Origin: Solimonas flava DSM 18980
GTDB taxonomy: Bacteria; Pseudomonadota; Gammaproteobacteria; Nevskiales; Nevskiaceae
Assembly: GCF_000426685.1 (NCBI RefSeq)
Contig: NZ_AUFV01000011.1
Coordinates: 103,763 to 167,762, forward strand
DNA: 64,000 nt
Direction of reading: 5' to 3'
Made by a program: the position numbers and the translations under genes. Under the pieces are notes generated by a model. That model was given only the letters and a program-made list of their open reading frames with translations, had not been told where the DNA came from and ran no database searches. Positions 43,126 to 51,066 of this stretch are shown here, piece by piece. Numbering within the stretch: the stretch's first letter is position 1; every line of letters starts with the position of its first letter.

Positions 43126-43569
43126 TCAGCGCGGCAGCTCGTAGAGCAGATGGTGGCCGAGCTCGCCGAGCAGGTCGGTGCGCAGGACGCGCTCGACGAA
43201 GTGCCAGCCAGCCGCGTCGCGCGCGAAGCGGTCCTCGTAGCGGCCGGCGATGATGGCCTGCAGCGGCAGGCGCTCGACGGCCTGGAACACGGTATAGCGC
43301 GACCGGGCCCGCGCGCCGGCAGCGCCGGCGTCGATCTCGACGCGCACATTGCTGACCAGGTGCTGCGTGCGCGGCGTGCCGTCCGCGTAGCGCCGCGCGC
43401 TGGCCTCGTACAGGGCCCGCACCGCCTCGGCGCCTTCGTAGGCCAGCCCGAGCGCCGGCGCGACAATGCGGCCGCGCGCGAACAGGGCGCCGATCGCGGC
43501 GAAGTCGCCGTCATCCATGTGCTCGGCATAGCGATACAGCAGATGCTCGATCGCACGCGTGTCGTCCAT
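43126..43569 (-). CDS. SnoaL/NTF2-fold protein, third member
   Basis: A 147-residue NTF2-fold protein of the SnoaL_4-like group. RAIEHLLYRYAEHMDDGDFAAIGALFA places Tyr14 and Asp19 as in the two BaiE-like proteins, and PRTQHLVSNVRVEID gives His70. The downstream Asp is absent (the strand reads ARSRYTVFQ), so the catalytic set is incomplete by the BaiE comparison. GGGAG precedes the ATG at 43569; a start seven codons earlier is possible. It lies upstream of the KstD-like gene with a 123-bp gap, so it may share its transcript. The function is not known. Confidence 0.8.
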   Translation of the reverse strand: MDDTRAIEHLLYRYAEHMDDGDFAAIGALFARGRIVAPALGLAYEGAEAVRALYEASARRYADGTPRTQHLVSNVRVEIDAGAAGARARSRYTVFQAVERLPLQAIIAGRYEDRFARDAAGWHFVERVLRTDLLGELGHHLLYELPR

Positions 43570-43670
43570 GCCCGTCTCCCCGTCTTCCACGGCGTCCGCT
43601 ACGCAGCCCGACGCCGATTCGCTACAGTCCGGCCATTGCCGCCGATCCCGCGCCCGACCCCGGAATTCCC

Positions 43671-44315
43671 ATGAGCCTGCTGCTGAGCGGCCTGCACACG
43701 CTGATCGGCCTGATCGTCATCGTCAACCCGCTGCTCGGCGTCTCGGCGATCGCCACGCTCACGGCCGGCGACAGCCGCGCGCACCGGGCGCTGACCGCGC
43801 GCTACGCGGCGATGACGATCGCCGTGGTCCTGATCGTCTCGGCGCTGGCCGGCGAATTCCTGCTCGCGCTGTTCGGCATCAGCATCCCCGAGTTCAAGGT
43901 CGGCGGCGGCATCCTGATCCTGCTGATGGCGATCGCCATGCTCAACGCCAGCCCCGGCAACACGCGCCAGACGCCCGAGGAACAGAGCGAGGCGCAGGAC
44001 AAGCGCCAGGTCGGCGTCGTGCCGCTCGGCATCCCGCTGCTCGCCGGCCCCGGCGCGATCAGCGCCGCGATCATCTATGCGCAGAAATCCGGCGGCCCGC
44101 TCGGCATGGCGGTGCTGCTCGTCGACATCCTCATCGTCGCGCTGCTGACCTGGCTGGCGATGCGCTCCAGCGACGTCCTGACGAACCTCATCGGCCAGAC
44201 CGGCCTCAACATCGCGACCCGCATCATGGGCCTGATCCTGTCGGCGATCGCGATCGGCTTCATCGCCTCGGGACTGCTGGTGCTGTTCCCGGTGCTCGGC
44301 AGCCCGGCGCACTGA
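43671..44315 (+). CDS. MarC/YhgN family integral membrane protein
   Basis: Six-helix inner-membrane protein of 214 residues. It matches the MarC family: LHTLIGLIVIVNPLLGVSAIATLT at the start, FKVGGGILILLMAIAMLN, then GVVPLGIPLLAGPGAISAAIIYA, which holds the conserved PLGIPLLAGPG, and NIATRIMGLILSAIAIGFI near the end. Despite the name, MarC is not established as an antibiotic resistance factor; some members have been linked to amino acid export. It is flanked by catabolic genes on the opposite strand and converges with an SDR gene. Confidence 0.95.
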   Translation: MSLLLSGLHTLIGLIVIVNPLLGVSAIATLTAGDSRAHRALTARYAAMTIAVVLIVSALAGEFLLALFGISIPEFKVGGGILILLMAIAMLNASPGNTRQTPEEQSEAQDKRQVGVVPLGIPLLAGPGAISAAIIYAQKSGGPLGMAVLLVDILIVALLTWLAMRSSDVLTNLIGQTGLNIATRIMGLILSAIAIGFIASGLLVLFPVLGSPAH

Positions 44316-44328
44316 GCGGTCCGCGCGC

Positions 44329-45090
44329 TCAGCGCAGCCGCGCCCCGCCGTCGACGCCCAGCACCTGGCCGTTGATCCAGGCGCCGTCGTCCGACATCAG
44401 CATCGCCACCATCGCCGCGATGTCCTCGGAACGACCGAGGCGCGGGCTGCGCGTGATCGCCAGCGTCGCCAGCCGCAGATCCTCGGGAAAGTGGTCGCGC
44501 AACTGCTCGGTGAGCACCAGGCCGGGCGCGATCGCGTTGGCGCGCACGCCGGCCTTGCCCCAGCGCGTCGCGACGTGCCGCATCAGCGCCTGCAGGCCGC
44601 TCTTGCTGACGGCGTACGACACGCGCGTCGGCTCGCCCATGTCGGCGGCGCCGGAGCTGGTATAGACGATCGCGCCGCCGCCGCGCGCGAGCAGCGCCGG
44701 CAGCGCGGCGCGCGTGCACAGCAGATGGCCGCGCAGATTGACGCGCAGCGTGCGGTCGAAGATGTCCAGCGGCACGTCCAGCGCGTCGGTGTCGTCGAGC
44801 AGCGCGCGCATGTCGGCGGCGTTGACGTGAATGCCGTCGAGACCGCCCCATTCGCGCACCGCGGCCTGCACCAGCGCAGCGACGCTGGCCTCGTCGGCGA
44901 TGTCGCAGTGCTGGCCGCGCGCCGTGCCGCCGTCGGCGACGATGCGCGCCGCGACGCGCTCGGCGGCGCCGCCGTCGAGATCGCCGACCAGCACGGCCGC
45001 GCCCTCATCGGCCAGACGCCGCGCCGTTTCCGCGCCGATGCCGGAGCCGCCACCGGCGACGATCATCACCTTGCCTGCCAGCCTGCGCAT
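44329..45090 (-). CDS. Short-chain dehydrogenase/reductase
   Basis: Classical SDR of 253 residues. The cofactor motif is VMIVAGGGSGIGAETARRLADEG with VGDLDGG after strand 2, where the Asp suggests NAD(H). HCDIADEASVAAL follows, and the active-site Ser and YxxxK are in VYTSSGAADMGEPTRVSYAVSKSGL. The C-terminus reads SDDGAWINGQVLGVDGGARL. Of two in-frame ATGs (45096 and 45090), the second has GGGAG at a workable distance. A second SDR gene lies 92 bp upstream on the same strand, so the two probably act in the same catabolic route. Substrate unknown; steroid or fatty-acid alcohols are typical. Confidence 0.92.
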   Translation of the reverse strand: MRRLAGKVMIVAGGGSGIGAETARRLADEGAAVLVGDLDGGAAERVAARIVADGGTARGQHCDIADEASVAALVQAAVREWGGLDGIHVNAADMRALLDDTDALDVPLDIFDRTLRVNLRGHLLCTRAALPALLARGGGAIVYTSSGAADMGEPTRVSYAVSKSGLQALMRHVATRWGKAGVRANAIAPGLVLTEQLRDHFPEDLRLATLAITRSPRLGRSEDIAAMVAMLMSDDGAWINGQVLGVDGGARLR

Positions 45091-45182
45091 CGCCATGTCT
45101 CCCGCTGCCTTGCGGCGATCCGCCGCGCGTTCACGTCCGGGCCTGCGCGCCGGCGTCGATCCGGCCGCTGCCCGGCCGGCGT

Positions 45183-45953
45183 TCAGCCGTCCCGGTTCGC
45201 GGTCGCCGCGTCGAGGAAGGCCGGCCGCTCGCCGCCGCCGTGCAGCACGAGGTTGGTGCCGGACAGATAGGCGGCAGCGTCCGAGGCCAGCCAGGCGCAG
45301 GCCTCGCCGATGTCGGCCGGCGTCGCCAGGCGCCCGAGCGGAATCGTCCGCGCGACCGCCGCGACGCCGGCTTCGTCGCCGAAATGCAGATCGGCGTGCT
45401 CGGTCAGCACCGGCCCGGGGCTGACGGCGACGACGCGCGTCTTCGGTGCCCACTCGACGGCCAGCGTCTGCACGAGATTCAGCACGCCGGCCTTGGCGGC
45501 ACCGTAAGCGGCGGTGCCCGGCGAGGCGCGCAGGCCGCTGACGCTGCCGATGAAGACGATGACGCCGCCGCGCGGCTGCGCCTGCATCATCGCGTTGGCC
45601 TTCTGCGCCAGGTGCAGCGGCGCCAGCAGGTTCAGCTGGATGATCTTCTCGTGCAGGCGCGGCGAGGCCTTGTCGGCCATCGCGAACGGCGCGCCGCCGG
45701 CGTTGTTGACGAGCACGTCGAGGCGGCCGTGGCGCTGCGCGATCTGCGCGAACAGCGCCTCGACTGCCGCCGCATCGCGCACGTCGGCGGCGACGAACTC
45801 GGCGCGGCGGCCGTCGACCTCCGGCAGCGCGTCCGGCGCCTCACGGCCGCAGACGACGACCGCATCGCCCTGCGCCAGGAAACGCTCGCTGATGCCGCGG
45901 CCGACGCCCTTGGCGCCGCCGGTGACGAGCACGGTTCTCGGTGATTGCGCCAT
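45183..45953 (-). CDS. Short-chain dehydrogenase/reductase
   Basis: Classical SDR of 256 residues. TVLVTGGAKGVGRGISERFLAQGDAVVVCGRE binds the cofactor, and the Arg after strand 2 favours NADP(H). ADVRDAAAVEALF, NNAGGAPF and the active-site stretch VFIGSVSGLRASPGTAAYGAAKAGVLNLVQ contain Ser, Tyr and Lys. It ends SGTNLVLHGGGERPAFLDAATANRDG. The start is placed at 45953, where homologous proteins begin; AGAGG abuts the ATG, a weak arrangement, and the longer form has no better site. It is upstream of the other SDR gene on the same strand and convergent with nothing nearby. Confidence 0.9.
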   Translation of the reverse strand: MAQSPRTVLVTGGAKGVGRGISERFLAQGDAVVVCGREAPDALPEVDGRRAEFVAADVRDAAAVEALFAQIAQRHGRLDVLVNNAGGAPFAMADKASPRLHEKIIQLNLLAPLHLAQKANAMMQAQPRGGVIVFIGSVSGLRASPGTAAYGAAKAGVLNLVQTLAVEWAPKTRVVAVSPGPVLTEHADLHFGDEAGVAAVARTIPLGRLATPADIGEACAWLASDAAAYLSGTNLVLHGGGERPAFLDAATANRDG

Positions 45954-46053
45954 CCTCTTTCTGCAGCCTCGGCGAGTGTTCCCGCGCACTGTACGCAGCC
46001 GCGGCGGTGCCGGCCTCATCTCTCTGAACGAGCCGGCCGCGCAGGGCCGGCGC

Positions 46054-47553
46054 TCAGGCGTCGGGCGGCCGCAGCCTGAGGATCACGGCGCCGGCGCCGG
46101 GCAGGGCCTGCACGCCGAGCACGGCCGCGCCTTCGGCGGAGACGACGCGCCCGCCGCTGAGTTCGAGCCGATAGCCAGCGGGGTACTGGCGCGGCGCCGT
46201 GAACACGAGCGTCGGGGCGGACAGCGCGGGATCCGGCGTGTAGCGCAGCTCGAACGTGCGGCGGTCCGGATCGTAGCCGTAGTGCTCGGGCGTGCCGGCG
46301 ACAGCCATCGGATAGGGCTCGGACAGCACGTCGAGCTTGGCGCCGCGCAGCGTGCGGTTGTCGTCGTCGTCGTCGAACAGGCCGCCGTCGCCGGCGCCGC
46401 CGGGCACGTCGACCCAGTCCTTGTAACCCCAGTACATCCAGCCGATGCGGCGGCTGTCGGCGAGCGCGATCAGGCGCCGGATCTGATGCAGATCCTGGGT
46501 GTCGCCGAATTCGTTGAACAGCGGCGGCGCCGCCATGCGCGCCGCGGTGGCCTCGGCGTTATCGAAAACCCGGCCGTCGAGCGCCGGGCAAAGGCCGTAA
46601 GCCGGCGCCTGCGATTCCTGATCCGGCTGGCCGGTGAGGATCGCCGGCAGGCAGTACGCATGAAAGGCAAAGCCGACCGCGCCGATCCCCGCCGGCGGCG
46701 CGGCCAGCCAGGACGACACGCTGAAGTCGAAGAAGATGTGCGGCTCGTACCAGACGATGCCGTCGGCATCTTCCGCTCGCACCGCCGCCGCGAGCTTGTC
46801 CTGCAAAGGTTGCAGCGACAGCCGATCGAACTGCGGGCAACCGGCCGGCTGCGAGCAGAGCAGGTTCTGCGTGCCGGCCGCCGGCTCGTTGAACAGGTCG
46901 TAGCCGGCCAGCTGGGCGCGATAGGGCCGAAGGGCAACGACGATCTGCCGCCAGGCGTCGGCAAAGGCGTCCTGGATTCCGTCGCGGTTGGCGTACAGGT
47001 TGTCGAACGCGCGGGCGGCGGCGAGGTTGTAGAGGTTCAGCGCGCCCGCGTCGGGCACAGCCGGCAGCCCGTCGGTCAAGGTCGCCCAGTCGGGAAAGCC
47101 GGCGCCGAGGGTCTGCTCGTTGTAGAGATCCTGATGAAACTCCGGCATCACGAACAAGCCCTGCTCGGCGATCAGCCGCGCCTGTCGCAGGTACTGGGCC
47201 AGATAGGCGGCGTCGTACTGTCCGCGCTCCGGTTCGAGCCCCTTCCAGAACCAGGCCAGACGGACCGCGTTGAAGCCGGCGTCGCGTATCAGCCGCACAT
47301 CGTCCGCAGTGAAACTCTCCGGCGGCGGATAGTACGGCGCGGTTTTGTGCGCGAGCTGCAGGCCGTGCAGGATCACGACCCGGCCCTGCTGGTCGCGCAG
47401 CCAGCGGCCGTCCGCGCGCAGCGGCCCGGTCGAGCGCGACAGCATGTCGGCCGCCGCCGGCGCGTCGGACGACCCGCAGCCGGCCGCGCCGAGGATCAGG
47501 GCCGCGGCCGCCGCGGCGCGGCACCACCGCATCACGGGCTTTCGAACTGCCAT
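46054..47553 (-). CDS. Glycoside hydrolase family 5 lipoprotein, endoglycoceramidase-like
   Basis: Secreted lipoprotein of 499 residues (lipobox GAAGC). The GH5 barrel contains DVRLIRDAGFNAVRLAWFWKGLEPERGQYD, FVMPEFHQDLYNEQTLGAGFPDWAT, the acid/base Glu in YDLFNEPAAGT, FHAYCLP, and the nucleophile Glu in PLFNEFGDTQDL. A final beta domain starts near FELRYTPDPALSAPTLVF. The HQDLYNE stretch and the C-terminal domain resemble endoglycoceramidases, which release glycans from glycosphingolipids, and steryl-glucosidases. It overlaps the upstream unknown lipoprotein gene by 22 nt. A ceramidase-like gene lies 10 kb away. Confidence 0.88.
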   Translation of the reverse strand: MAVRKPVMRWCRAAAAAALILGAAGCGSSDAPAAADMLSRSTGPLRADGRWLRDQQGRVVILHGLQLAHKTAPYYPPPESFTADDVRLIRDAGFNAVRLAWFWKGLEPERGQYDAAYLAQYLRQARLIAEQGLFVMPEFHQDLYNEQTLGAGFPDWATLTDGLPAVPDAGALNLYNLAAARAFDNLYANRDGIQDAFADAWRQIVVALRPYRAQLAGYDLFNEPAAGTQNLLCSQPAGCPQFDRLSLQPLQDKLAAAVRAEDADGIVWYEPHIFFDFSVSSWLAAPPAGIGAVGFAFHAYCLPAILTGQPDQESQAPAYGLCPALDGRVFDNAEATAARMAAPPLFNEFGDTQDLHQIRRLIALADSRRIGWMYWGYKDWVDVPGGAGDGGLFDDDDDNRTLRGAKLDVLSEPYPMAVAGTPEHYGYDPDRRTFELRYTPDPALSAPTLVFTAPRQYPAGYRLELSGGRVVSAEGAAVLGVQALPGAGAVILRLRPPDA

Positions 47554-49181
47554 CCGAACTCCGTGATCGTGATCCGGGTGCTGGTGCCGCGCAGCGTGAC
47601 GCCGGTGTGGCGCTGGTCTTTCAGATAGCGCTGGATGAACTGCCGCGATTTCGCCGGCAGCGTGTCGAGCGCGGCCAGAGTCTCGGCCGGCACTTCGATG
47701 TCGCCGCTGAAACGGCGCGACATCGCGCCGAGACCGCGGCCGGCCGGCAGCTGGCGGATGGTGTCGACGGTGTGCAGGATCAGATCGAGATGCTGATCCG
47801 GCGCGAACCAGATGCGCAGCGCCTGCGGCGGGCAGTAGAAGTTGAAATCGGGCAGCTCGCCGGCCCAGTCGTCATCGCCGCTGACCGTCGCGTGCGCGGC
47901 CAGCGCGGCGAGCTGGTCCATGTTGCGGGAGAAGTACGCGTCTTCGCTCGGCGCGGCGTCGTCCAGCGAGCTGTCGTACGGCCGGTTGTCGAGCAGCACG
48001 CCGCGCAGCGGCCGGTCGGTGCGAGTGAAGGCCCAATGCGAGGCGTCCAGGTCCTGGTAGTCCTTCTCCCAGTAGCCGGTATGGCCCGCGGCGTCCTCGC
48101 CTTCGACGCGCAGGATGCGGTGCGCCATGTCGACGCCGACCTTGTGCACGCTGATGTTCTGCGTGATCGCGCCGCGGATCTTCGGCTGCCGCTGCCAGTC
48201 GAAGGTCGGCAGCTGGATCGCCGGATTGCTGACGCCGCGCTGGTCTTCGTAGGAATAGTCGAAGAACAGGCCGTCGTCGCCGCATAGATCGAAATCGTAG
48301 TTGCGCGTGTAGAGATCGCCGTAGCGATTGACGGTGAAGATCGTCGAACCGCTGGCCGACAGATTCACGCCGCGGAACTGGCCGCGTCGCGGGCCGCACA
48401 TTTCGTAGCTGCCGTCGGGCGGCAGCCAGGGATCGTTGAGGGTGTAGCGCTGGCCGTCTGCGCGCAGCGACCAGATGTGCGACACCTTGCCGTTGCCGAC
48501 CGCGTGCAGGTTGTCGGCGGGATCGGTCCAGTGCACGTCCTCGGCGGGCGAAATCACGGTCCAGCTCCAGGCCCGGTAGTCCGGCGGCAGCTGGTAGCCG
48601 AGACCCAGCCACAGCGGCGCGCCCCAGCGCGACGACCAGTTGAAACGCGCGTAGTCCTTGAGCGCGTTGTCCATGCCGTAGATGCCGCCGTCGGCACGGA
48701 TGGCGATCAGCTCGTCGTCGTCCGCGGCGATGCCGATCACGGTGCCGGCGAGGCATGACGGCATCGTCACCGCGACCCACGGCTGGTGGATGCCGGTGAC
48801 GGCGGTGTTCGACTTGAACCAGACCTTGCCGTCGCGCAGCGCGAACTGGTAGCGACGGTTGAAGGTCTCGGTGTCCGTGCGCAGGAAGACCTGTTCCGGC
48901 AGGTCCGCGGGGCCGCTGCCGACGGCATCGGCGGCCAGACCGTTGCCGAGGTCCGGGCCGGTCGCCTCGGGCCGGGTATCGTCTTCCCGGCCCAGCGCGC
49001 CTTCGAGTCCGATCGTGCCGACCGGGATGCACGGCAGCAGCACGGCGGACGGGTCCGGCTGCGGCATGAACGGCGTATCCGGCCACGGCATGGCCGGGGG
49101 ATCGCTCGCCGACGTTTCGCTGCGCCCGCAGGCACCGAGCGTCAGCAGCACGGGAAGCAGGACCGCCAGCGCTTTTTTCAT
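47532..49181 (-). CDS. Lipoprotein of unknown function in the GH5 operon
   Basis: A 549-residue exported lipoprotein (signal MKKALAVLLPVLLTLGAC). I do not recognise a family. The body is rich in short strand-like repeats with aromatic and Asp/Gly turns (YQFALRDGKVWFKS, DDDELIAIRADGGIYGMD, HIWSLRADGQRYTL, STIFTVNRYGDLYTRNYDF), suggesting a beta-propeller for the first 350 residues. The last 150 residues are more helical (AFAPDQ-like region to FIQRYLKDQRHT). GGAG precedes the ATG at 49181. It lies between an unknown membrane protein and the GH5 enzyme and may bind or present the glycoconjugate substrate; that is inference from position. Confidence 0.75.
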   Translation of the reverse strand: MKKALAVLLPVLLTLGACGRSETSASDPPAMPWPDTPFMPQPDPSAVLLPCIPVGTIGLEGALGREDDTRPEATGPDLGNGLAADAVGSGPADLPEQVFLRTDTETFNRRYQFALRDGKVWFKSNTAVTGIHQPWVAVTMPSCLAGTVIGIAADDDELIAIRADGGIYGMDNALKDYARFNWSSRWGAPLWLGLGYQLPPDYRAWSWTVISPAEDVHWTDPADNLHAVGNGKVSHIWSLRADGQRYTLNDPWLPPDGSYEMCGPRRGQFRGVNLSASGSTIFTVNRYGDLYTRNYDFDLCGDDGLFFDYSYEDQRGVSNPAIQLPTFDWQRQPKIRGAITQNISVHKVGVDMAHRILRVEGEDAAGHTGYWEKDYQDLDASHWAFTRTDRPLRGVLLDNRPYDSSLDDAAPSEDAYFSRNMDQLAALAAHATVSGDDDWAGELPDFNFYCPPQALRIWFAPDQHLDLILHTVDTIRQLPAGRGLGAMSRRFSGDIEVPAETLAALDTLPAKSRQFIQRYLKDQRHTGVTLRGTSTRITITEFGWQFESP

Positions 49182-49195
49182 CGACAGGCTCCGCA

Positions 49196-49834
49196 TCACA
49201 GCCAGCCCAGCAGGCCGCCGAACAGCAACAGGCTCGCCGCGACCACGCCGCCGAGCGCGGCGACGGCCTTGAGCTGCTGGCGCGTGTCCGGCAGGTCGTG
49301 GACCCAGTAGGCCACCAGGAAGAACGGCAGGTAGCCGATGACGAACACGAGATAGGGAAAGCCGCGATTCCAGTAACGGTATTCCCAGGTGAGCGCCCCG
49401 ATGGCGTTGAGCCAGCACTCGACCGCCACCGCCAGCGCCGAATTCAGCGCGGCGAAGAACAGCCGGTTGTTGATGCCGAGAATCCTGAGCCGCGGGTCGG
49501 CCGGCAGCAGCAGCAGCGAGCTCACGCCCATGACCGCGAACATCAGGCAGATCTCGACGTTGAGGCCGATCAGGATCAGGTAGGCCGTGTCGCCGGGCGC
49601 GCCCCAGACCGGCGCGTACTGCGTGAAATGGAAGACCAGGCCGTTCCAGATTTCGTTGATCCAGTCCATGAACCAGAACGCCAGACCGCCCAGCACGACC
49701 GGCCACCGGCGCGCGCGAACCTGCTCCGCGTAGACATACACGACGATCAGCAGCAGGGGGATGACGTACCACTTGAAGTGCGTCGGATCGCGCAGGAGAC
49801 CCAGCGCGCGCGCAGCGGATTCGGCGGATATCAT
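49196..49834 (-). CDS. Multi-pass membrane protein of unknown function in the GH5 operon
   Basis: A 212-residue integral membrane protein with about six hydrophobic segments (IPLLLIVVYVYAEQV, LGGLAFWFMDWINEIWNGLVFHF, YLILIGLNVEICLMFAVMGVSSLLLL, FFAALNSALAVAVECWLNAIGALTW, PYLVFVIGYLPFFLVAYWV, a final helix). Charged and aromatic residues inside the second and third helices suggest a binding site. No family is recognised. The start is taken at the ATG at 49834, although no Shine-Dalgarno site precedes it; a GTG at 49882 would overlap the AraC gene. It is the first gene of the three-gene unit with the lipoprotein and GH5 enzyme. Confidence 0.72.
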   Translation of the reverse strand: MISAESAARALGLLRDPTHFKWYVIPLLLIVVYVYAEQVRARRWPVVLGGLAFWFMDWINEIWNGLVFHFTQYAPVWGAPGDTAYLILIGLNVEICLMFAVMGVSSLLLLPADPRLRILGINNRLFFAALNSALAVAVECWLNAIGALTWEYRYWNRGFPYLVFVIGYLPFFLVAYWVHDLPDTRQQLKAVAALGGVVAASLLLFGGLLGWL

Positions 49835-49857
49835 GAGGACCGGGGAGAACAAAATAG

Positions 49858-50958
49858 ATGCGCGGTATTTTTCCGTCGCCACGCCAAGCTGCGGTAATGA
49901 CGGCCGGCCAGATCCTTAGGCACAACGGCCAGTCGGTGCTCGGCTCGGTATCGGCGGCTTATGTCCAGGCGCTGCTCGATACGGCCGCGGCGCGCGGCGT
50001 CGAGCGCGGCCGGCTTGCGGCCGAAGCCGGCATCGAAATGCGGCATCTCGACGATCCCGCCTGGCGTCTCGACCTCAACGGTCTGCTGCGTTTGTTCGAC
50101 CTCGCGCGCCACGCCGGCGGCGACGACCTGATCGGCCTGCACATGGGCATGCAGGTGCGGCCGCGTACCTTCAGCGCGCTCGGCTACGCTGCCATGAGCT
50201 GCAACACGCTCGGCGAAGCGGTGGCATTGATCCCGCGCTACGAAAGCCTGGTCTACGACGGCGGCAGCACGGTGGTGAGCACCAGCGGCGGACGGGTGCG
50301 GCTGGCCTGGCGCTCCGGCATGCCGGACGGCGAGCGCATGCGCCCGGTCAACGAAGCGATCGTCGCCGGCTGGCTCAGCTTCGGGCGCTGGATCACCGGC
50401 ATCCGCGGCGAGATCCGCGAAGCCTGCTTCCAGCACCGGCGGCCGGCCGGCGGGAACGAGTACGAGCGCCTGTTCGGCTGCCCGGTGCGCTTCAATGCCG
50501 AAGACAACGCCCTGAGCTTCGACATCGCGCTGCTGGCGACGCCGCTGGTCCAGCACGACGCGCAATTGCGCCTGCTGATGGAGCAAAGGGCGCGCGAACA
50601 GCTGCAGCAGATTCACGGCGCGCAACTGACGCCGCGCGTGGTCGTGGCCATCCGCCAGCGCCTGCCGCAGCGGGCGCCGACGGCTTCGGAGATCGCGCAG
50701 GCGCTGGACCTGAGCGAGCGCAGCCTGCGCCGCCGACTGCAGGCCGAGCGCGTGTCGTTCGGCGATCTGCTCGTGCAGGTGCGTCGCGAACTGGCGCTGC
50801 ACTACCTCGCCCAGCCGGATCTGGGCCTGTCCGAAATCACGCTGCTGCTGGGTTACGGCGAGCAGAGCTCCTTCACCGCCGCATTCAAGAGCTGGCTCGG
50901 CCTGCCACCGGGCGAATACCGGCAACGGCATTTCGCGAGCCCAGCGCACGGCGGATAG
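49858..50958 (+). CDS. AraC family regulator (arabinose-binding-like N-domain, OruR/ArgR type)
   Basis: Transcriptional activator of 366 residues. The N-terminal domain (YVQALLDTAAARGVERGRLAAEAGI, LARHAGGDDLIGLHMGMQVRP, LGYAAMSCNTLGEAVALIPRYESLV) belongs to the Arabinose_bd group seen in OruR-like regulators. The C-terminal double helix-turn-helix carries TASEIAQALDLSERSLRRRLQAERVSFGDLL and LSEITLLLGYGEQSSFTAAFKSWLGLPPGEYR. GGGGAG about 10 nt upstream supports the ATG at 49858. It is divergent from the membrane protein/lipoprotein/GH5 unit with only 23 bp between starts, and lies upstream of the meta-cleavage operon; it could control either. Confidence 0.93.
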   Translation: MRGIFPSPRQAAVMTAGQILRHNGQSVLGSVSAAYVQALLDTAAARGVERGRLAAEAGIEMRHLDDPAWRLDLNGLLRLFDLARHAGGDDLIGLHMGMQVRPRTFSALGYAAMSCNTLGEAVALIPRYESLVYDGGSTVVSTSGGRVRLAWRSGMPDGERMRPVNEAIVAGWLSFGRWITGIRGEIREACFQHRRPAGGNEYERLFGCPVRFNAEDNALSFDIALLATPLVQHDAQLRLLMEQRAREQLQQIHGAQLTPRVVVAIRQRLPQRAPTASEIAQALDLSERSLRRRLQAERVSFGDLLVQVRRELALHYLAQPDLGLSEITLLLGYGEQSSFTAAFKSWLGLPPGEYRQRHFASPAHGG

Positions 50959-51066
50959 CCATCGCGCCCGCAGCGCGGGCGCCAGAGCGCTCACCCGAAA
51001 GGACGAAGAGTACGGAGCCTCGCTTGCGGGACCATGCCGGCCACACGTGCCGCCAAGGCCAGGACG

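Noticed and set aside
45954..46053. Short GCCGGC-type hairpin as terminator of the GH5 gene
   Set aside because: Stem is only 6 bp and no U-tract follows; not distinguishable from background in such GC-rich DNA.
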